A DNA stretch of 64,000 nt from Pseudomonas sp. Leaf48 (GTDB lineage: Bacteria > Pseudomonadota > Gammaproteobacteria > Pseudomonadales > Pseudomonadaceae). The stretch spans positions 1,151-65,150 of the forward strand of contig NZ_LMLH01000001.1 of NCBI RefSeq assembly GCF_001421885.1. The letters are read 5' to 3'. A model generated the notes under the pieces. It searched no databases. It was not told the DNA's origin and saw only the letters and a program-made list of their open reading frames with translations. Below are positions 27,548 to 37,077 of this stretch, in pieces. Within the stretch, counting starts at the first letter, position 1. Every line of letters begins with the position of its first letter. The translations under genes were made by a program, and so were the position numbers.

Positions 27548-28812
27548 GAGGTTTTTTAATTCCTGGTCTGATCGCAATGTTGTTTATCCAGTTAAATGCT
27601 TGGGCGAGAGATCCATACGTGGATATAAATGAAACTATGTGCGTGGAGGGGGAGGATATTTATATTAGTTGTGCCTTTGATGTCAAGCGGAGTCGGTATG
27701 ATTATATAGGGAAGGTTGCGTCTATCTGTGCAAAGGGGAATACATCTCCAGATGCTGGATATGTGCAATATCGCTTTGGGAAACCGTCCTATGGCTCCGG
27801 TCAGGCAAAAATCGAAATGCAGTTTCCCGAAAAGAGAGTTCCACCAAAAGAAATTTTCACCATCTATACATCGGTAAATTCTGAAACTATTGGGAGTGCG
27901 CTTCGGTTTGTAAGTGGCAAGTATCTCTATTCATTTGAACGTTCGTCAATGTTAGGTTACGAAGTCGTTGTCAGAAAGCAAGATGAGAAGGTTTTCAATA
28001 AGAGTTGCACCCTTCCCGGTGTAAGCTACCTTGTTGATGGCGCATATCAAGGCATTCAGACGATAGATCTTGGCCAAAAAAAAATACCCGGTGCCAATAA
28101 ATGCAGCGGCATTGGTCTTCGGGAGGCTTATAGCTCTATGGAGCTAGATAGAGTGAATGCATGTATTGTCTACACAAAAACTAATTTGCAAGCAGACGCG
28201 CATTTGTTTCGCGAGACTGATGGGATATCCCTTTATTCAGTTGTTTCATCTGAAAATCCAACGCTTGTTTATGAATTTCCATACTTGGGAGCCGGAGGAG
28301 TAATCACTGACGCATTTTTTCTTCCTGTTGGTGACGGGGGAGAAGAGCTGTTGTTCGTCGTACATCGCATGGAGATGCCCAAAATATGGGATCCGGCAAG
28401 CGACATTTACGATGTAAGTGTTTTTAGGTTGGAGGCGGATACTCTAACTCTGGAGAAGAAGCTCACTCGTTTTTTTCATTTGGGTGGGGATGAGGTCGAT
28501 AAGCAAGGGGGAACTACGTATGAGTATCCGTATAAGGACAAAAAAAGTGTTCAGAAGACGGCGGCGTCACCTTTGTTTCAAGCCATTCTTGCTGGCAAAG
28601 TAATCAACGGTTCCATCATAGAAAAAACATCTCTTTATGAAGGCGGTTTGGAACCGTTGCTGCAATATGCGCCAAAGATGTATTTAATTAAGGGGGACAA
28701 GGTTTTAGTGGAGGATTCGTGGGGCGGATGGTGCAAGGTCTCATACCAAGCGAAAGTTGAAATAATTACAAAGTGGGTACAATGCAAGTCGATAAATTTT
28801 TCGGCGAGTTAG
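27544..28812 (+). CDS. Secreted protein, candidate immunity protein for the upstream toxin
   Basis: This 422-residue protein has a cleavable signal peptide (LIAMLFIQLNAWA, then R-D), so it acts in the periplasm where a wall-degrading enzyme would strike. Its GTG start overlaps the toxin stop (GTGA), which ties its translation to the toxin. The tail (KGDKVLVEDSWGGWCKVSYQ then WVQCKSI) resembles an SH3-like domain. At least eight cysteines suggest disulfides. Its codons are AT-rich like the toxin's last domain and unlike all neighbours. No family is recognised with certainty; the immunity role follows from position, export signal and co-variation in base composition. Confidence 0.7.
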   Translation: MRGFLIPGLIAMLFIQLNAWARDPYVDINETMCVEGEDIYISCAFDVKRSRYDYIGKVASICAKGNTSPDAGYVQYRFGKPSYGSGQAKIEMQFPEKRVPPKEIFTIYTSVNSETIGSALRFVSGKYLYSFERSSMLGYEVVVRKQDEKVFNKSCTLPGVSYLVDGAYQGIQTIDLGQKKIPGANKCSGIGLREAYSSMELDRVNACIVYTKTNLQADAHLFRETDGISLYSVVSSENPTLVYEFPYLGAGGVITDAFFLPVGDGGEELLFVVHRMEMPKIWDPASDIYDVSVFRLEADTLTLEKKLTRFFHLGGDEVDKQGGTTYEYPYKDKKSVQKTAASPLFQAILAGKVINGSIIEKTSLYEGGLEPLLQYAPKMYLIKGDKVLVEDSWGGWCKVSYQAKVEIITKWVQCKSINFSAS

Positions 28813-28820
28813 GTGAAGTC

Positions 28821-30056
28821 ATGCCAATCAGACTGGATAAAATACCTCCCCTCGCACCGCACCCCCAGCGTCCTCGATTTTTACTTTGGCTGGGTCTGTT
28901 GTTGGTCTGTTGTTTGCTGGGAATGGCAGGGACGCTGTTGTTCGGTGACGAATCATTACCTGAGCGACGTTCGGATTTCTGGCCGTTGGCCTTGGGCACC
29001 CCTTTCCTTGTGTGGTGCGTACTGGGATTCGGGCGCGTGCTGATTTACGTTGGTCAACAAGGCGTCGCCGATGGTTGGGATGACGCTCGCGAAAAAGATT
29101 TGCACGGGATGATGCGTCGGGGGCGTCGCTCGCAACAGGTGTTGGGCGTGAGCGTGCAAACGGCCCTTGCAGAACCTGCGCAAGGTTCGGAAATGCAACT
29201 GGATGCTCTGCTGAGTGGGGCGACGGTGTTGAAGTCGCAGGCGTCGAGGATGGATGGAAAGACACTTCGCCATAGTTGTTTGTCTTGCGATGCAGATGAA
29301 AATCCGGAAGCCATATTGCTGAGTATCTGGACGCAGACGCTCGCCGATCTGGCGCCAACCCTGGCGCAGTTGCCTGCCGATCAACCCTTGGCCCTGTTGC
29401 TGGATGTCGATACCAGTTTGCCGGAGAAACAGTGGCGCCGTGTTTGGCGACAGGCATGGCGAGAATCCGGCATTCGCCAGCAAACGACTCCAGTTGATGG
29501 CCGCGGTCTGACGGCACTGGACCAGTGGCTTGACCAGCGTATCGATGATCGGGCGATGCTGATGGTTGTGGCCGTGCAGTTTGCGCCGCAGCAGCCTGAA
29601 GGCACGGCAGAAGTTGCCGTCGGGTTGTTGTTTGGCAACCGTCTGACGCAAGCCACGTTACCGCCGATAGCCTACCTTCACCGACCGGAGCAGGAGCGCA
29701 AGCCCACCTCCGGTGATTTGCTTTACGCTACGCGCCAGGCGCTTGATTGGCTGCCGCCTGAATCGAGATCAGTCCAGCAGGTTTGGCGAGCGGGTATTGA
29801 TGCTCGCGGGGCGGGCGCCATTGCCAGCGTGATGGTTAAAGTCGGCATGCCAGTGAATGGATCGGGTGTGTACGACATTGATGCAATGCTGGGTCATCCA
29901 GGCTGTGCTTCACCCTGGTTGGCCATCGCTGCCGGGACGCAGGCGATTCGGCGTGGTGCCGGGACGCAATTTGTCTTCAGTGGTGGCGCGGCTGCGGCTG
30001 GTCTGTGGGGCACGGCGTTGATTCCCGTGTCGCCAGTTTTGAAGCAGGTGTCTTGA
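28821..30056 (+). CDS. Two-helix inner-membrane protein of the toxin cluster
   Basis: This 411-residue protein has two membrane helices at about residues 19-41 and 51-76, then a soluble domain of 335 residues that should face the cytoplasm. The soluble part has no motif I can name. ATG 28821 follows AGGTGA and lies eight bases past the previous stop, so it is the third gene of one transcript. GC content returns to the chromosomal norm here. It may be an adaptor or chaperone for toxin export; similar membrane-anchored adaptors serve some Pseudomonas type VI toxins. That role is a guess from context. Confidence 0.65.
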   Translation: MPIRLDKIPPLAPHPQRPRFLLWLGLLLVCCLLGMAGTLLFGDESLPERRSDFWPLALGTPFLVWCVLGFGRVLIYVGQQGVADGWDDAREKDLHGMMRRGRRSQQVLGVSVQTALAEPAQGSEMQLDALLSGATVLKSQASRMDGKTLRHSCLSCDADENPEAILLSIWTQTLADLAPTLAQLPADQPLALLLDVDTSLPEKQWRRVWRQAWRESGIRQQTTPVDGRGLTALDQWLDQRIDDRAMLMVVAVQFAPQQPEGTAEVAVGLLFGNRLTQATLPPIAYLHRPEQERKPTSGDLLYATRQALDWLPPESRSVQQVWRAGIDARGAGAIASVMVKVGMPVNGSGVYDIDAMLGHPGCASPWLAIAAGTQAIRRGAGTQFVFSGGAAAAGLWGTALIPVSPVLKQVS

Positions 30057-30135
30057 GGGGAGGGGGGCTGGCGGATGGGGTTTATTGGCAACCAGAAGAG
30101 TATCTCGCCGGAAACAGTGCGCGCAGGAACTGAAA

Positions 30136-30166
30136 GTCAAAAATCGCAGCCTGCGGCAGCTTCTGC
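30136..30166 (-). repeat. REP element at right edge of the accessory island
   Basis: The minus strand reads GCAGAAGCTGCCGCAGGCTG then CGATTTTTG, the inverse of the copy at 24105-24136. The 237 bases between the toxin cluster and hemA otherwise show only the hemA leader. Confidence 0.7.
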
Positions 30167-30293
30167 AAAAGCCGAAACGAGAACGGATCGCAACCTGGGG
30201 GGGCGTCTACCGGGCTGATAGATATCGAGTAGTTGTTCTCCATGTGTCGAAGTAGGACAATTGCCGGCTTCACGTCACCATCAGCGACTTTGA

Positions 30294-31583
30294 ATGGCCT
30301 TCCTTGCACTCGGTATTAACCACAAGACTGCTTCAGTAGACGTCCGCGAGCGCGTGGCTTTTACCCCTGAGCAGCTGGTTGAGGCCCTGCAGCAGCTCTG
30401 CCGACTCACCGACAGCCGCGAAGCTGCGATCCTCTCCACCTGCAATCGCAGTGAACTTTATATAGAACAGGATCACCTGTCGGCAGATATCGTGCTGCGC
30501 TGGTTGGCCGAATATCATAAGTTGAGCTTCGAAGAGCTGCGCGAAAGCGCCTATGTGCACGAAGATGATGCGGCAGTTCGTCACATGATGCGGGTGGCCT
30601 CCGGGCTCGATTCGCTGGTGCTGGGTGAGCCGCAGATTCTCGGCCAGATGAAGTCGGCCTATGCCGTCGCCCGCGAGGCCGGCACCATCGGGCCATTGCT
30701 CGGGCGGCTGTTCCAGGCCACCTTCAATGCGGCCAAGCAGGTGCGCACCGATACCGCCATCGGCGAAAACCCGGTGTCCGTGGCGTTTGCCGCCGTCAGC
30801 CTGGCAAAACAGATTTTCAGCGACCTGCAGCGCAGTCAGGCCCTGTTGATCGGCGCCGGTGAGACCATCACCCTGGTTGCCCGTCATCTGCATGATCTTG
30901 GCGTAAAGCGCATCGTGGTCGCCAACCGTACCCTGGAGCGCGCGAGCACCTTGGCCGAGCAGTTCGGTGCCCATGCGGTACTGCTGTCGGACATTCCGGC
31001 GGAGCTGGTGCGCAGCGACATCGTCATCAGTTCTACCGCCAGCCAGCTGCCGATTCTGGGCAAGGGCGCGGTGGAAAGTGCCTTGAAATTGCGCAAGCAC
31101 AAACCGATTTTCATGGTCGATATCGCCGTACCACGCGACATCGAGCCAGAAGTCGGCGAGCTGGACGACGTTTACCTCTATAGCGTCGACGACCTCCATG
31201 AAGTGGTCGCCGAGAATCTCAAAAGTCGTCAGGGCGCAGCCCAGGCGGCGGAAGAGATGGTCGCGGTCGGTGCCGAAGATTTCATGGTCCGCCTGCGCGA
31301 ATTGGCAGCGGTGGACGTGCTCAAGGCCTATCGTCAACAGAGCGAACGCCTGCGCGACGAAGAGCTGCAAAAGGCCCAGCGCCTGCTGGCCAACGGCAGC
31401 AGCGCCGAAGAGGTGCTGGTGCAACTGGCTCGCGGCCTGACCAATAAACTGTTGCACGCACCGAGCGTGCAGTTGAAAAAGCTCTCTGCCGAAGGTCGCC
31501 TGGATGCGCTGGCGATGGCCCAGGAACTCTTTGCCCTCGGTGAGGGCCCATCGGATAGCTTTTCGGATAAAAAACCGCAATGA
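30294..31583 (+). CDS. hemA: Glutamyl-tRNA reductase
   Basis: This 429-residue enzyme reduces glutamyl-tRNA to glutamate-1-semialdehyde, the first step of haem synthesis. The N-terminal [20 protein letters not shown] and the catalytic cysteine motif [11 protein letters not shown] are diagnostic. They are followed by the NADPH-binding [16 protein letters not shown] and the C-terminal dimerisation helices. The family normally uses regulated proteolysis at the N-terminus. It overlaps prfA by four bases (ATGA) and heads hemA-prfA-prmC-moeB-murI. Confidence 0.97.
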   Translation: MAFLALGINHKTASVDVRERVAFTPEQLVEALQQLCRLTDSREAAILSTCNRSELYIEQDHLSADIVLRWLAEYHKLSFEELRESAYVHEDDAAVRHMMRVASGLDSLVLGEPQILGQMKSAYAVAREAGTIGPLLGRLFQATFNAAKQVRTDTAIGENPVSVAFAAVSLAKQIFSDLQRSQALLIGAGETITLVARHLHDLGVKRIVVANRTLERASTLAEQFGAHAVLLSDIPAELVRSDIVISSTASQLPILGKGAVESALKLRKHKPIFMVDIAVPRDIEPEVGELDDVYLYSVDDLHEVVAENLKSRQGAAQAAEEMVAVGAEDFMVRLRELAAVDVLKAYRQQSERLRDEELQKAQRLLANGSSAEEVLVQLARGLTNKLLHAPSVQLKKLSAEGRLDALAMAQELFALGEGPSDSFSDKKPQ

Positions 31584-32659
31584 AAGCGTCACTGCTCAAT
31601 AAGCTGGACATCCTCCAGGACCGTTTCGAGGAACTGACCGCCTTGCTTGGCGATGGCGAGGTCATTTCCGATCAGAATAAATTCCGCGCCTATTCCAAGG
31701 AATACGCGGAAGTCGAACCGATTGTGGCTGCCTATAAACAGCTGCTCAAAGTGCAGAGCGACCTCGAAGGTGCCCAGGCACTGCTCAAGGACAGCGACCC
31801 GGACATGCGCGAAATGGCCGTGGAAGAAGTCCGCGAGGCCAAGGAGCAGTTGGTCACTCTGGAAGCCGATCTGCAACGCCTGCTGCTGCCCAAGGATCCG
31901 AATGACGGGCGCAACGTGTTTCTCGAAATCCGCGCCGGTACTGGCGGTGACGAGGCGGCGATTTTCTCCGGTGACCTGTTTCGCATGTATTCGCGTTATG
32001 CCGAGCGTCGCGGCTGGCGCGTGGAAATCCTCTCGGAGAACGAGGGTGAGCACGGCGGCTATAAAGAAGTCATCGCCCGGGTTGAAGGCGATAACGTCTA
32101 CGGCAAGCTGAAATTCGAGTCCGGCGCGCATCGCGTGCAACGGGTTCCGGCGACGGAGTCCCAAGGGCGCATCCATACCTCGGCCTGCACCGTGGCGGTG
32201 CTGCCCGAGCCGGATGAACAGGAAGCCATCGAGATCAATCCGGCAGACTTGCGGATCGACACTTACCGCTCCTCCGGTGCTGGCGGCCAGCACGTCAACA
32301 AGACCGATTCGGCGATCCGCATCACCCACTTGCCGTCCGGTATCGTGGTCGAGTGCCAGGAAGAGCGTTCGCAGCACAAGAACCGTGCCCGGGCGATGTC
32401 CTGGCTGTCGGCCAAACTCAACGACCAGCAGACCAGTGCCGCCGCCAACGCGATTGCCAGCGAGCGCAAGTTGCTGGTCGGTTCCGGTGACCGCTCCGAG
32501 CGTATCCGCACCTACAACTTTGCCCAGGGCCGGGTCACCGATCACCGGGTCAACCTGACGCTGTATTCCCTCGACGAAATCCTCGCCGGCGGAGTTGATG
32601 CGGTGATCGAACCGTTGCTGGCCGAGTACCAGGCCGATCAGTTGGCGGCAATAGAATGA
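31580..32659 (+). CDS. prfA: Peptide chain release factor 1
   Basis: This 359-residue protein reads UAA and UAG stop codons. The GGQ peptidyl-hydrolysis loop appears as [20 protein letters not shown]. The codon-recognition PxT motif region lies before it ([20 protein letters not shown]), where PAT is the RF1 tripeptide. It overlaps hemA upstream and prmC downstream by four bases each. The next gene, prmC, methylates the Gln of its GGQ loop. Confidence 0.98.
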   Translation: MKASLLNKLDILQDRFEELTALLGDGEVISDQNKFRAYSKEYAEVEPIVAAYKQLLKVQSDLEGAQALLKDSDPDMREMAVEEVREAKEQLVTLEADLQRLLLPKDPNDGRNVFLEIRAGTGGDEAAIFSGDLFRMYSRYAERRGWRVEILSENEGEHGGYKEVIARVEGDNVYGKLKFESGAHRVQRVPATESQGRIHTSACTVAVLPEPDEQEAIEINPADLRIDTYRSSGAGGQHVNKTDSAIRITHLPSGIVVECQEERSQHKNRARAMSWLSAKLNDQQTSAAANAIASERKLLVGSGDRSERIRTYNFAQGRVTDHRVNLTLYSLDEILAGGVDAVIEPLLAEYQADQLAAIE

Positions 32660-33486
32660 CGATCATTGCCAGCTTGTTGCGCGCTGCCGATTTGCCCGAC
32701 TCGCCCACGGCGCGCCTGGATGCCGAACTGTTGTTGGCCGCGGCACTGGGCAAGTCCCGCAGTTTCCTGCACACCTGGCCCGAACGCATCGTCCCGAGCG
32801 AGGCTGCGCTGACGTTTGCCGAGTACCTGCAGCGTCGTCGTGGCGGCGAACCGGTGGCCTACATCCTCGGGCAACAAGGTTTCTGGAAGCTCGATCTGGA
32901 AGTGGCGCCACATACGCTGATCCCGCGCCCCGACACCGAACTGCTGGTGGAAGCCGCACTGGAACTGTTGCCGGCCACCCCCGCCAAAGTGCTCGACCTT
33001 GGCACCGGCAGCGGCGCGATTGCCCTGGCCCTGGCCAGCGAGCGACCGGCGTGGAAAGTCACTGCCGTGGACCGGGTGCTGGAAGCTGTCGCCCTGGCCG
33101 AGCGCAATCGCCAGCGTCTGCACCTGACCAACGCTACGGTGTTGAGCAGTCACTGGTTCAGCGCCCTGGTGGGCCAGCGTTTTCAATTGATCATCAGTAA
33201 TCCGCCGTACATTGCGTCTGCCGATCCTCATCTGGTGGAAGGTGATGTGCGCTTCGAACCGGCCAGCGCCCTGGTGGCGGGCGTCGACGGGCTCGACGAT
33301 TTGCGTCTGATCGTCGCCCAGGCCCCGGATCACCTTGAAACCGGAGGCTGGCTGATGCTCGAACACGGGTACGATCAAGCCGGGGCAGTGCGCGACTTGC
33401 TGCAGAGCCGCGGTTTTGAAGAGGTCCACAGCCGCACCGATCTGGGCGGTCACCAACGCATCAGTCTGGGGCGCCTGCCGTGCTGA
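32656..33486 (+). CDS. prmC: PrmC, release-factor glutamine methyltransferase
   Basis: This 276-residue SAM-dependent enzyme methylates the glutamine of the GGQ motif in release factors. The SAM-binding loop is [15 protein letters not shown] and the catalytic NPPY motif is in [11 protein letters not shown]. The N-terminal helical domain that holds the release factor is present (residues 1-80). It overlaps prfA by four bases and moeB by seven. Confidence 0.97.
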   Translation: MTIIASLLRAADLPDSPTARLDAELLLAAALGKSRSFLHTWPERIVPSEAALTFAEYLQRRRGGEPVAYILGQQGFWKLDLEVAPHTLIPRPDTELLVEAALELLPATPAKVLDLGTGSGAIALALASERPAWKVTAVDRVLEAVALAERNRQRLHLTNATVLSSHWFSALVGQRFQLIISNPPYIASADPHLVEGDVRFEPASALVAGVDGLDDLRLIVAQAPDHLETGGWLMLEHGYDQAGAVRDLLQSRGFEEVHSRTDLGGHQRISLGRLPC

Positions 33487-34235
33487 ATGATCAGGAATTG
33501 CTGCGCTACAGTCGGCAGATTCTGCTGCAACACATCGACATCGACGGTCAGTTGCGACTCAAGGAAAGCCGCGTGCTGATCGTCGGGCTGGGTGGCCTGG
33601 GCGCGCCAGTGGCGTTGTACCTGGCTGCCGCCGGAGTGGGTGAGTTGCATCTGGCGGACTTCGATAGCGTCGACCTGACCAACCTGCAGCGCCAGATCAT
33701 TCACGATACCGACAGCGTCGGCATGAGCAAGGTCGATTCGGCGATCAAGCGCCTGAGCGCGATCAACCCCGAAATCGGCTTGATCGCCCATCGTGCGGCA
33801 CTCGACGAAGACTCCCTGGCCGCTGTCGTGGCTGGCGTGGATCTGGTCCTCGACTGTTCCGACAATTTCTCCACCCGCGAAGCGGTCAACGCCGCTTGCG
33901 TGGCGGCACGCAAACCGCTGGTCAGTGGTGCGGCGATTCGCCTTGAAGGGCAGTTGTCGGTGTTTGACCCGCGTCGCGAGGAAAGTCCGTGCTACCACTG
34001 TTTGTATGGGCATGGCAGTGAAGCCGAATTGACCTGCAGCGAAGCAGGCGTGGTCGGGCCGCTGGTGGGGCTGGTCGGCAGCCTGCAAGCCCTGGAAGCG
34101 TTGAAGTTGCTGGCCGGTTTCGGCGAGCCGCTGGTGGGGCGCCTGTTGCTGATCGACGCACTGGGCACGCGCTTTCGAGAGCTACGGGTCAAGCGAGATC
34201 CGGGCTGCAGCGTCTGTGGGTCGAAACATGCGTGA
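33480..34235 (+). CDS. moeB: MoeB/ThiF-type adenylyltransferase
   Basis: This 251-residue E1-like enzyme activates the C-terminal Gly of a sulfur-carrier protein, MoaD in molybdopterin synthesis or possibly ThiS. The nucleotide-binding loop is [23 protein letters not shown], the Asp for Mg-ATP is in [15 protein letters not shown], and two CxxC zinc pairs are present (CYHC and CSVC). GTG at 33480 overlaps the prmC stop. The pairing with prmC and murI is conserved in pseudomonads; moeB is favoured over thiF because no thi genes are nearby. Confidence 0.9.
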   Translation: MLNDQELLRYSRQILLQHIDIDGQLRLKESRVLIVGLGGLGAPVALYLAAAGVGELHLADFDSVDLTNLQRQIIHDTDSVGMSKVDSAIKRLSAINPEIGLIAHRAALDEDSLAAVVAGVDLVLDCSDNFSTREAVNAACVAARKPLVSGAAIRLEGQLSVFDPRREESPCYHCLYGHGSEAELTCSEAGVVGPLVGLVGSLQALEALKLLAGFGEPLVGRLLLIDALGTRFRELRVKRDPGCSVCGSKHA

Positions 34236-35019
34236 AGCGCCGATCGGCGTGTTCGACTCCGGCGTCGGCGGGCTCTCGGTACTGGCCGAGATCCAGCGTT
34301 TACTGCCCAGCGAGACGCTGATGTACGTCGCCGATTGCGGGAATATTCCCTACGGCGAGAAAACCCCGGAATTTATCCGACAGCGTTGCAGCGTGATGGC
34401 TGACTTCTTTCGACAGCAGGGTGCCAAGGCCCTGGTGTTGGCCTGCAATACGGCAACCGTTGCCGGCGTCGCCGACTTGCGGCGCGACTATCCGCAATGG
34501 CCCATCGTCGGCATGGAGCCTGCGGTCAAGCCGGCCGCCGCCGCGACCCGTAGCGGCGTCGTCGGTGTGCTGGCCACCACCGGCACCTTGCAGAGCGCCA
34601 AGTTCGCCGCGTTGCTTGATCGTTTTGCCACCGATGTGCGGGTTATCACCCAACCCTGTCCCGGTCTGGTCGAACTGATCGAGAACGGTGACCTGCACAG
34701 CGCGGCCCTGCGTCAGTTGCTTGCCGGTTACGTCGAGCCGCTGCTGGCCGCCGGCGCTGACACCCTGATCCTGGGCTGCACTCATTATCCGTTCCTCAAA
34801 CCGCTGCTCAAACAGATGATCCCCGAAGACATCAGCCTGATCGACACCGGTGCCGCTGTCGCCCGGCAGTTGCAGCGCCTGCTCAGCGAGGGCGATCTGC
34901 TCGCCGACGGACCTGCACGTCCAGCACAGTTCTGGACCAGTGCCGACCCGGCACATTTCAGAAATATCTTACCAATACTGTGGAATACGTCCGGCATTGT
35001 GCGTAGCTTCGACAGGTAG
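34228..35019 (+). CDS. murI: Glutamate racemase
   Basis: This 263-residue enzyme makes D-glutamate for peptidoglycan. Both catalytic cysteines are seen, in [11 protein letters not shown] and [13 protein letters not shown], along with the N-terminal [15 protein letters not shown]. The ATG at 34228 lies inside the end of moeB (8-base overlap); a GTG 12 bases earlier is in frame but less likely. It is the last gene of the hemA operon. Confidence 0.96.
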   Translation: MREAPIGVFDSGVGGLSVLAEIQRLLPSETLMYVADCGNIPYGEKTPEFIRQRCSVMADFFRQQGAKALVLACNTATVAGVADLRRDYPQWPIVGMEPAVKPAAAATRSGVVGVLATTGTLQSAKFAALLDRFATDVRVITQPCPGLVELIENGDLHSAALRQLLAGYVEPLLAAGADTLILGCTHYPFLKPLLKQMIPEDISLIDTGAAVARQLQRLLSEGDLLADGPARPAQFWTSADPAHFRNILPILWNTSGIVRSFDR

Positions 35020-35136
35020 GCACATTCCGGGGGAAAGTAAAGTCGGAGTGAACTCCTGATTGAGCGCCGACTTCTATAGCTTTGATTGCTGGGCACCAAA
35101 AAACCATACGAAATCGTTCGGAAAGGGAAGTTTCTA

Positions 35137-35655
35137 GTGAAGCGACTATTCTGCTTGGCCGCGATTGCGGCCGCACTAATGGGGCAAAGTTTTACCGCGC
35201 AGGCGACAGGTGTTGAGTTCTCGGTTGGCCAGACCGGCGAATCAACCATGACTTACCGCCTGGGCATGCAATCGGATTGGGACCAGAGCTGGTTACAGAG
35301 TGATGTCGGTCGTTTGACCGGCTACTGGAGCGGCGCCTACACCTACTGGGATGGTGAGGAGACCTCGAGCAACCACAGCCTGTCGCTCTCCCCGGTGCTG
35401 GTTTACGAATTTGCCGGTGACAGCGTCAAACCCTATGTCGAATTCGGCGTCGGTGTGGCGTTGTTCTCCAGTACCGAAGTCGAAGGCAACGATCTGGGCA
35501 GTGCCTTTCAGTTCGAAGACCGTTTCGGTGTCGGGCTGCGCTTTGCCGGTGGTCATGAAGTGGGTGTTCGTGCAACTCACTATTCCAACGCCGGGATCAC
35601 AAGTCCAAACGATGGTATAGAAAGTTACGCGTTGCACTACACCATGCCGCTGTAA
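35137..35655 (+). CDS. pagL: PagL, lipid A 3-O-deacylase
   Basis: This 172-residue outer-membrane beta-barrel removes the acyl chain at position 3 of lipid A. It has a signal peptide (LFCLAAIAAALMGQSFTAQA) and a family-typical C-terminal region with the catalytic His-Ser pair in RATHYSNAG, ending in an aromatic-alternating last strand. The GTG at 35137 follows AAGGGAAG; the upstream extension of the frame is not protein-like. It follows murI, as in P. aeruginosa. Confidence 0.92.
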   Translation: MKRLFCLAAIAAALMGQSFTAQATGVEFSVGQTGESTMTYRLGMQSDWDQSWLQSDVGRLTGYWSGAYTYWDGEETSSNHSLSLSPVLVYEFAGDSVKPYVEFGVGVALFSSTEVEGNDLGSAFQFEDRFGVGLRFAGGHEVGVRATHYSNAGITSPNDGIESYALHYTMPL

Positions 35656-35670
35656 GACGAGACTCGATTA

Positions 35671-35777
35671 AATGTGGGAGCGGGCTTGCTCGCGAAAGCG
35701 GATTAACATTCAACACTGATGTGACTGACACACCGCTTTCGTCGCAATGCCGTTGGGAGCAAGCCCGCTCCCACATT
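35671..35777. repeat. Inverted REP pair with interrupted right arm
   Basis: The left arm AATGTGGGAGCGGGCTTGCT (continuing to 35701) faces a right arm that is complementary but carries a short interrupting segment (GTCGCAATGCCGTTGG) between its two halves. Confidence 0.8.
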
Positions 35778-35782
35778 CTCGT

Positions 35783-36088
35783 TTAGCGATACGCCGTAGA
35801 AATCCCCTGGCGCTCCTCGATGCATTCCGGCGCCCCCATCTCGAACTCCCGGCAGATCAGCGGGCGCTTTTCGTAGATGGTGCACATCATCGTGTTGCGA
35901 TCCAGGGCTGCGCACCAGCCGTCATCCAGGCGCAGCATGACTTCCCCGCCCCAGTCATCGGTATCGATGAAGCGTTCAGGCACACCCGTGTCGGTGATCA
36001 GCATGACTTCGAGCTGACAGCAGCAGGCTGCACAGGTCGAGCAGGTGATTGCCGGGTCCGCGATTTGCGTGTGGGGGATGGTATTCAT
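35783..36088 (-). CDS. YkgJ-family cysteine-cluster protein
   Basis: This 101-residue protein carries eight cysteines in the spacing of the YkgJ/UPF0153 family (CSTCAACCC, then later C, C and C), probably binding zinc or an iron-sulfur cluster. Function is unknown in the family. The central DDGWCAALDRNTMMCTIYEKRP is the family signature. It is a single gene flanked by a REP pair on one side and by the SDR gene beyond a 120-base gap that holds a small GC-rich hairpin (36135-36156). Confidence 0.88.
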   Translation of the reverse strand: MNTIPHTQIADPAITCSTCAACCCQLEVMLITDTGVPERFIDTDDWGGEVMLRLDDGWCAALDRNTMMCTIYEKRPLICREFEMGAPECIEERQGISTAYR

Positions 36089-36210
36089 GGCGCGCAGTGT
36101 AAGTCAGTCATCGGCTGCTGTGTAAAAGCACTGACGGACGCCCGTCCGGGCGTTCACGCATCGCAGCGACCTCATGGCTGCGTCACGGGGTGAAAGGTCG
36201 TCGGGATGGT

Positions 36211-36993
36211 TTATGGCCGGTCCATGATCGGCGGATTACTGCGCACGATGCGATTGCCGATCGCCAGTTTTACCCGTGCAGGCAAGTTGGAAAGTGGCCA
36301 GAGGGTAGCCATGAACGCTGCGGGGAAGGCAATTTCCGCCGGGCGCTCGTTGAGTTTTTCGAAGAGGTATCGCGCGGCTTTGTCCACCGTCCAGCTCAAC
36401 GGCATGGAAAAGTCGCGGCTGGCGGCCAGCGGCGTTTCGACAGTGCCAGGGTTTATCACCGTAACGTCGATGCCTTCCGGGGCCAGCTCAATGCGCAGGG
36501 AGTCGAACAGGTAGGGCAAGCCGGCCTTTGAGGCGCCATGAGCTTCCGCTCCGGGCAAGGGCAGGTAGGTGACCGAACTGGCCATGCCCACCAGATGCGG
36601 TGTGGTGCCGGCCCGCAACAGGGGCAGGGCTGCTTCGGCACAAAAACTGCTGGCCAGCAGGTTGGTACGTATCAAATGCTCGACGATCGATGCGTCGAAC
36701 TGCCTGGCGTCCACGTACTCGCAGGTACCCGCATTGAGGATGAGCGTGTCCAGTGAGCCCCATTGCTCTGCGATCTTCTCGCCGATTTCGCGTACGGTCT
36801 GACTGTTGGTCAGGTCCCCGGCCACCACCAGCACTTGTCCTGGAAAACGTTGCGCCAACGCATTCAGTGGCGCTTTCGAGCGGGAGCTGACAGCCAGTTG
36901 CGCGCCGGTTTTGAGAATTTCTGCGGCCAGTGCGGCGCCAACACCGCTGCTCGCTCCGGTCAGCCAGTATCGTCGTGCGGGTGTTCGACTCAT
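36211..36993 (-). CDS. SDR-family oxidoreductase with altered active site
   Basis: This 260-residue short-chain dehydrogenase-like protein has the NAD(P) loop TGASSGVG, the LNAG motif (LILNAGTCEY) and catalytic Ser (GMASSVT). Thirteen residues after that Ser, where the catalytic Tyr of YxxxK belongs, the sequence is HGASK. The His codon is CAT at 36538-36540, one base from TAT (Tyr). The protein may be inactive, use His, or carry a sequencing error. It is the last gene of the phrB cluster; the natural substrate is unknown. Confidence 0.85.
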   Translation of the reverse strand: MSRTPARRYWLTGASSGVGAALAAEILKTGAQLAVSSRSKAPLNALAQRFPGQVLVVAGDLTNSQTVREIGEKIAEQWGSLDTLILNAGTCEYVDARQFDASIVEHLIRTNLLASSFCAEAALPLLRAGTTPHLVGMASSVTYLPLPGAEAHGASKAGLPYLFDSLRIELAPEGIDVTVINPGTVETPLAASRDFSMPLSWTVDKAARYLFEKLNERPAEIAFPAAFMATLWPLSNLPARVKLAIGNRIVRSNPPIMDRP

Positions 36994-37077
36994 TCAGATC
37001 TCCTTTTCTGCCAGGCGGCAGGGAGGGCCGCCTGGCGCAGTCGTTTTTTTGCCAACTTGGCGAACCGTTGAAGGCAA

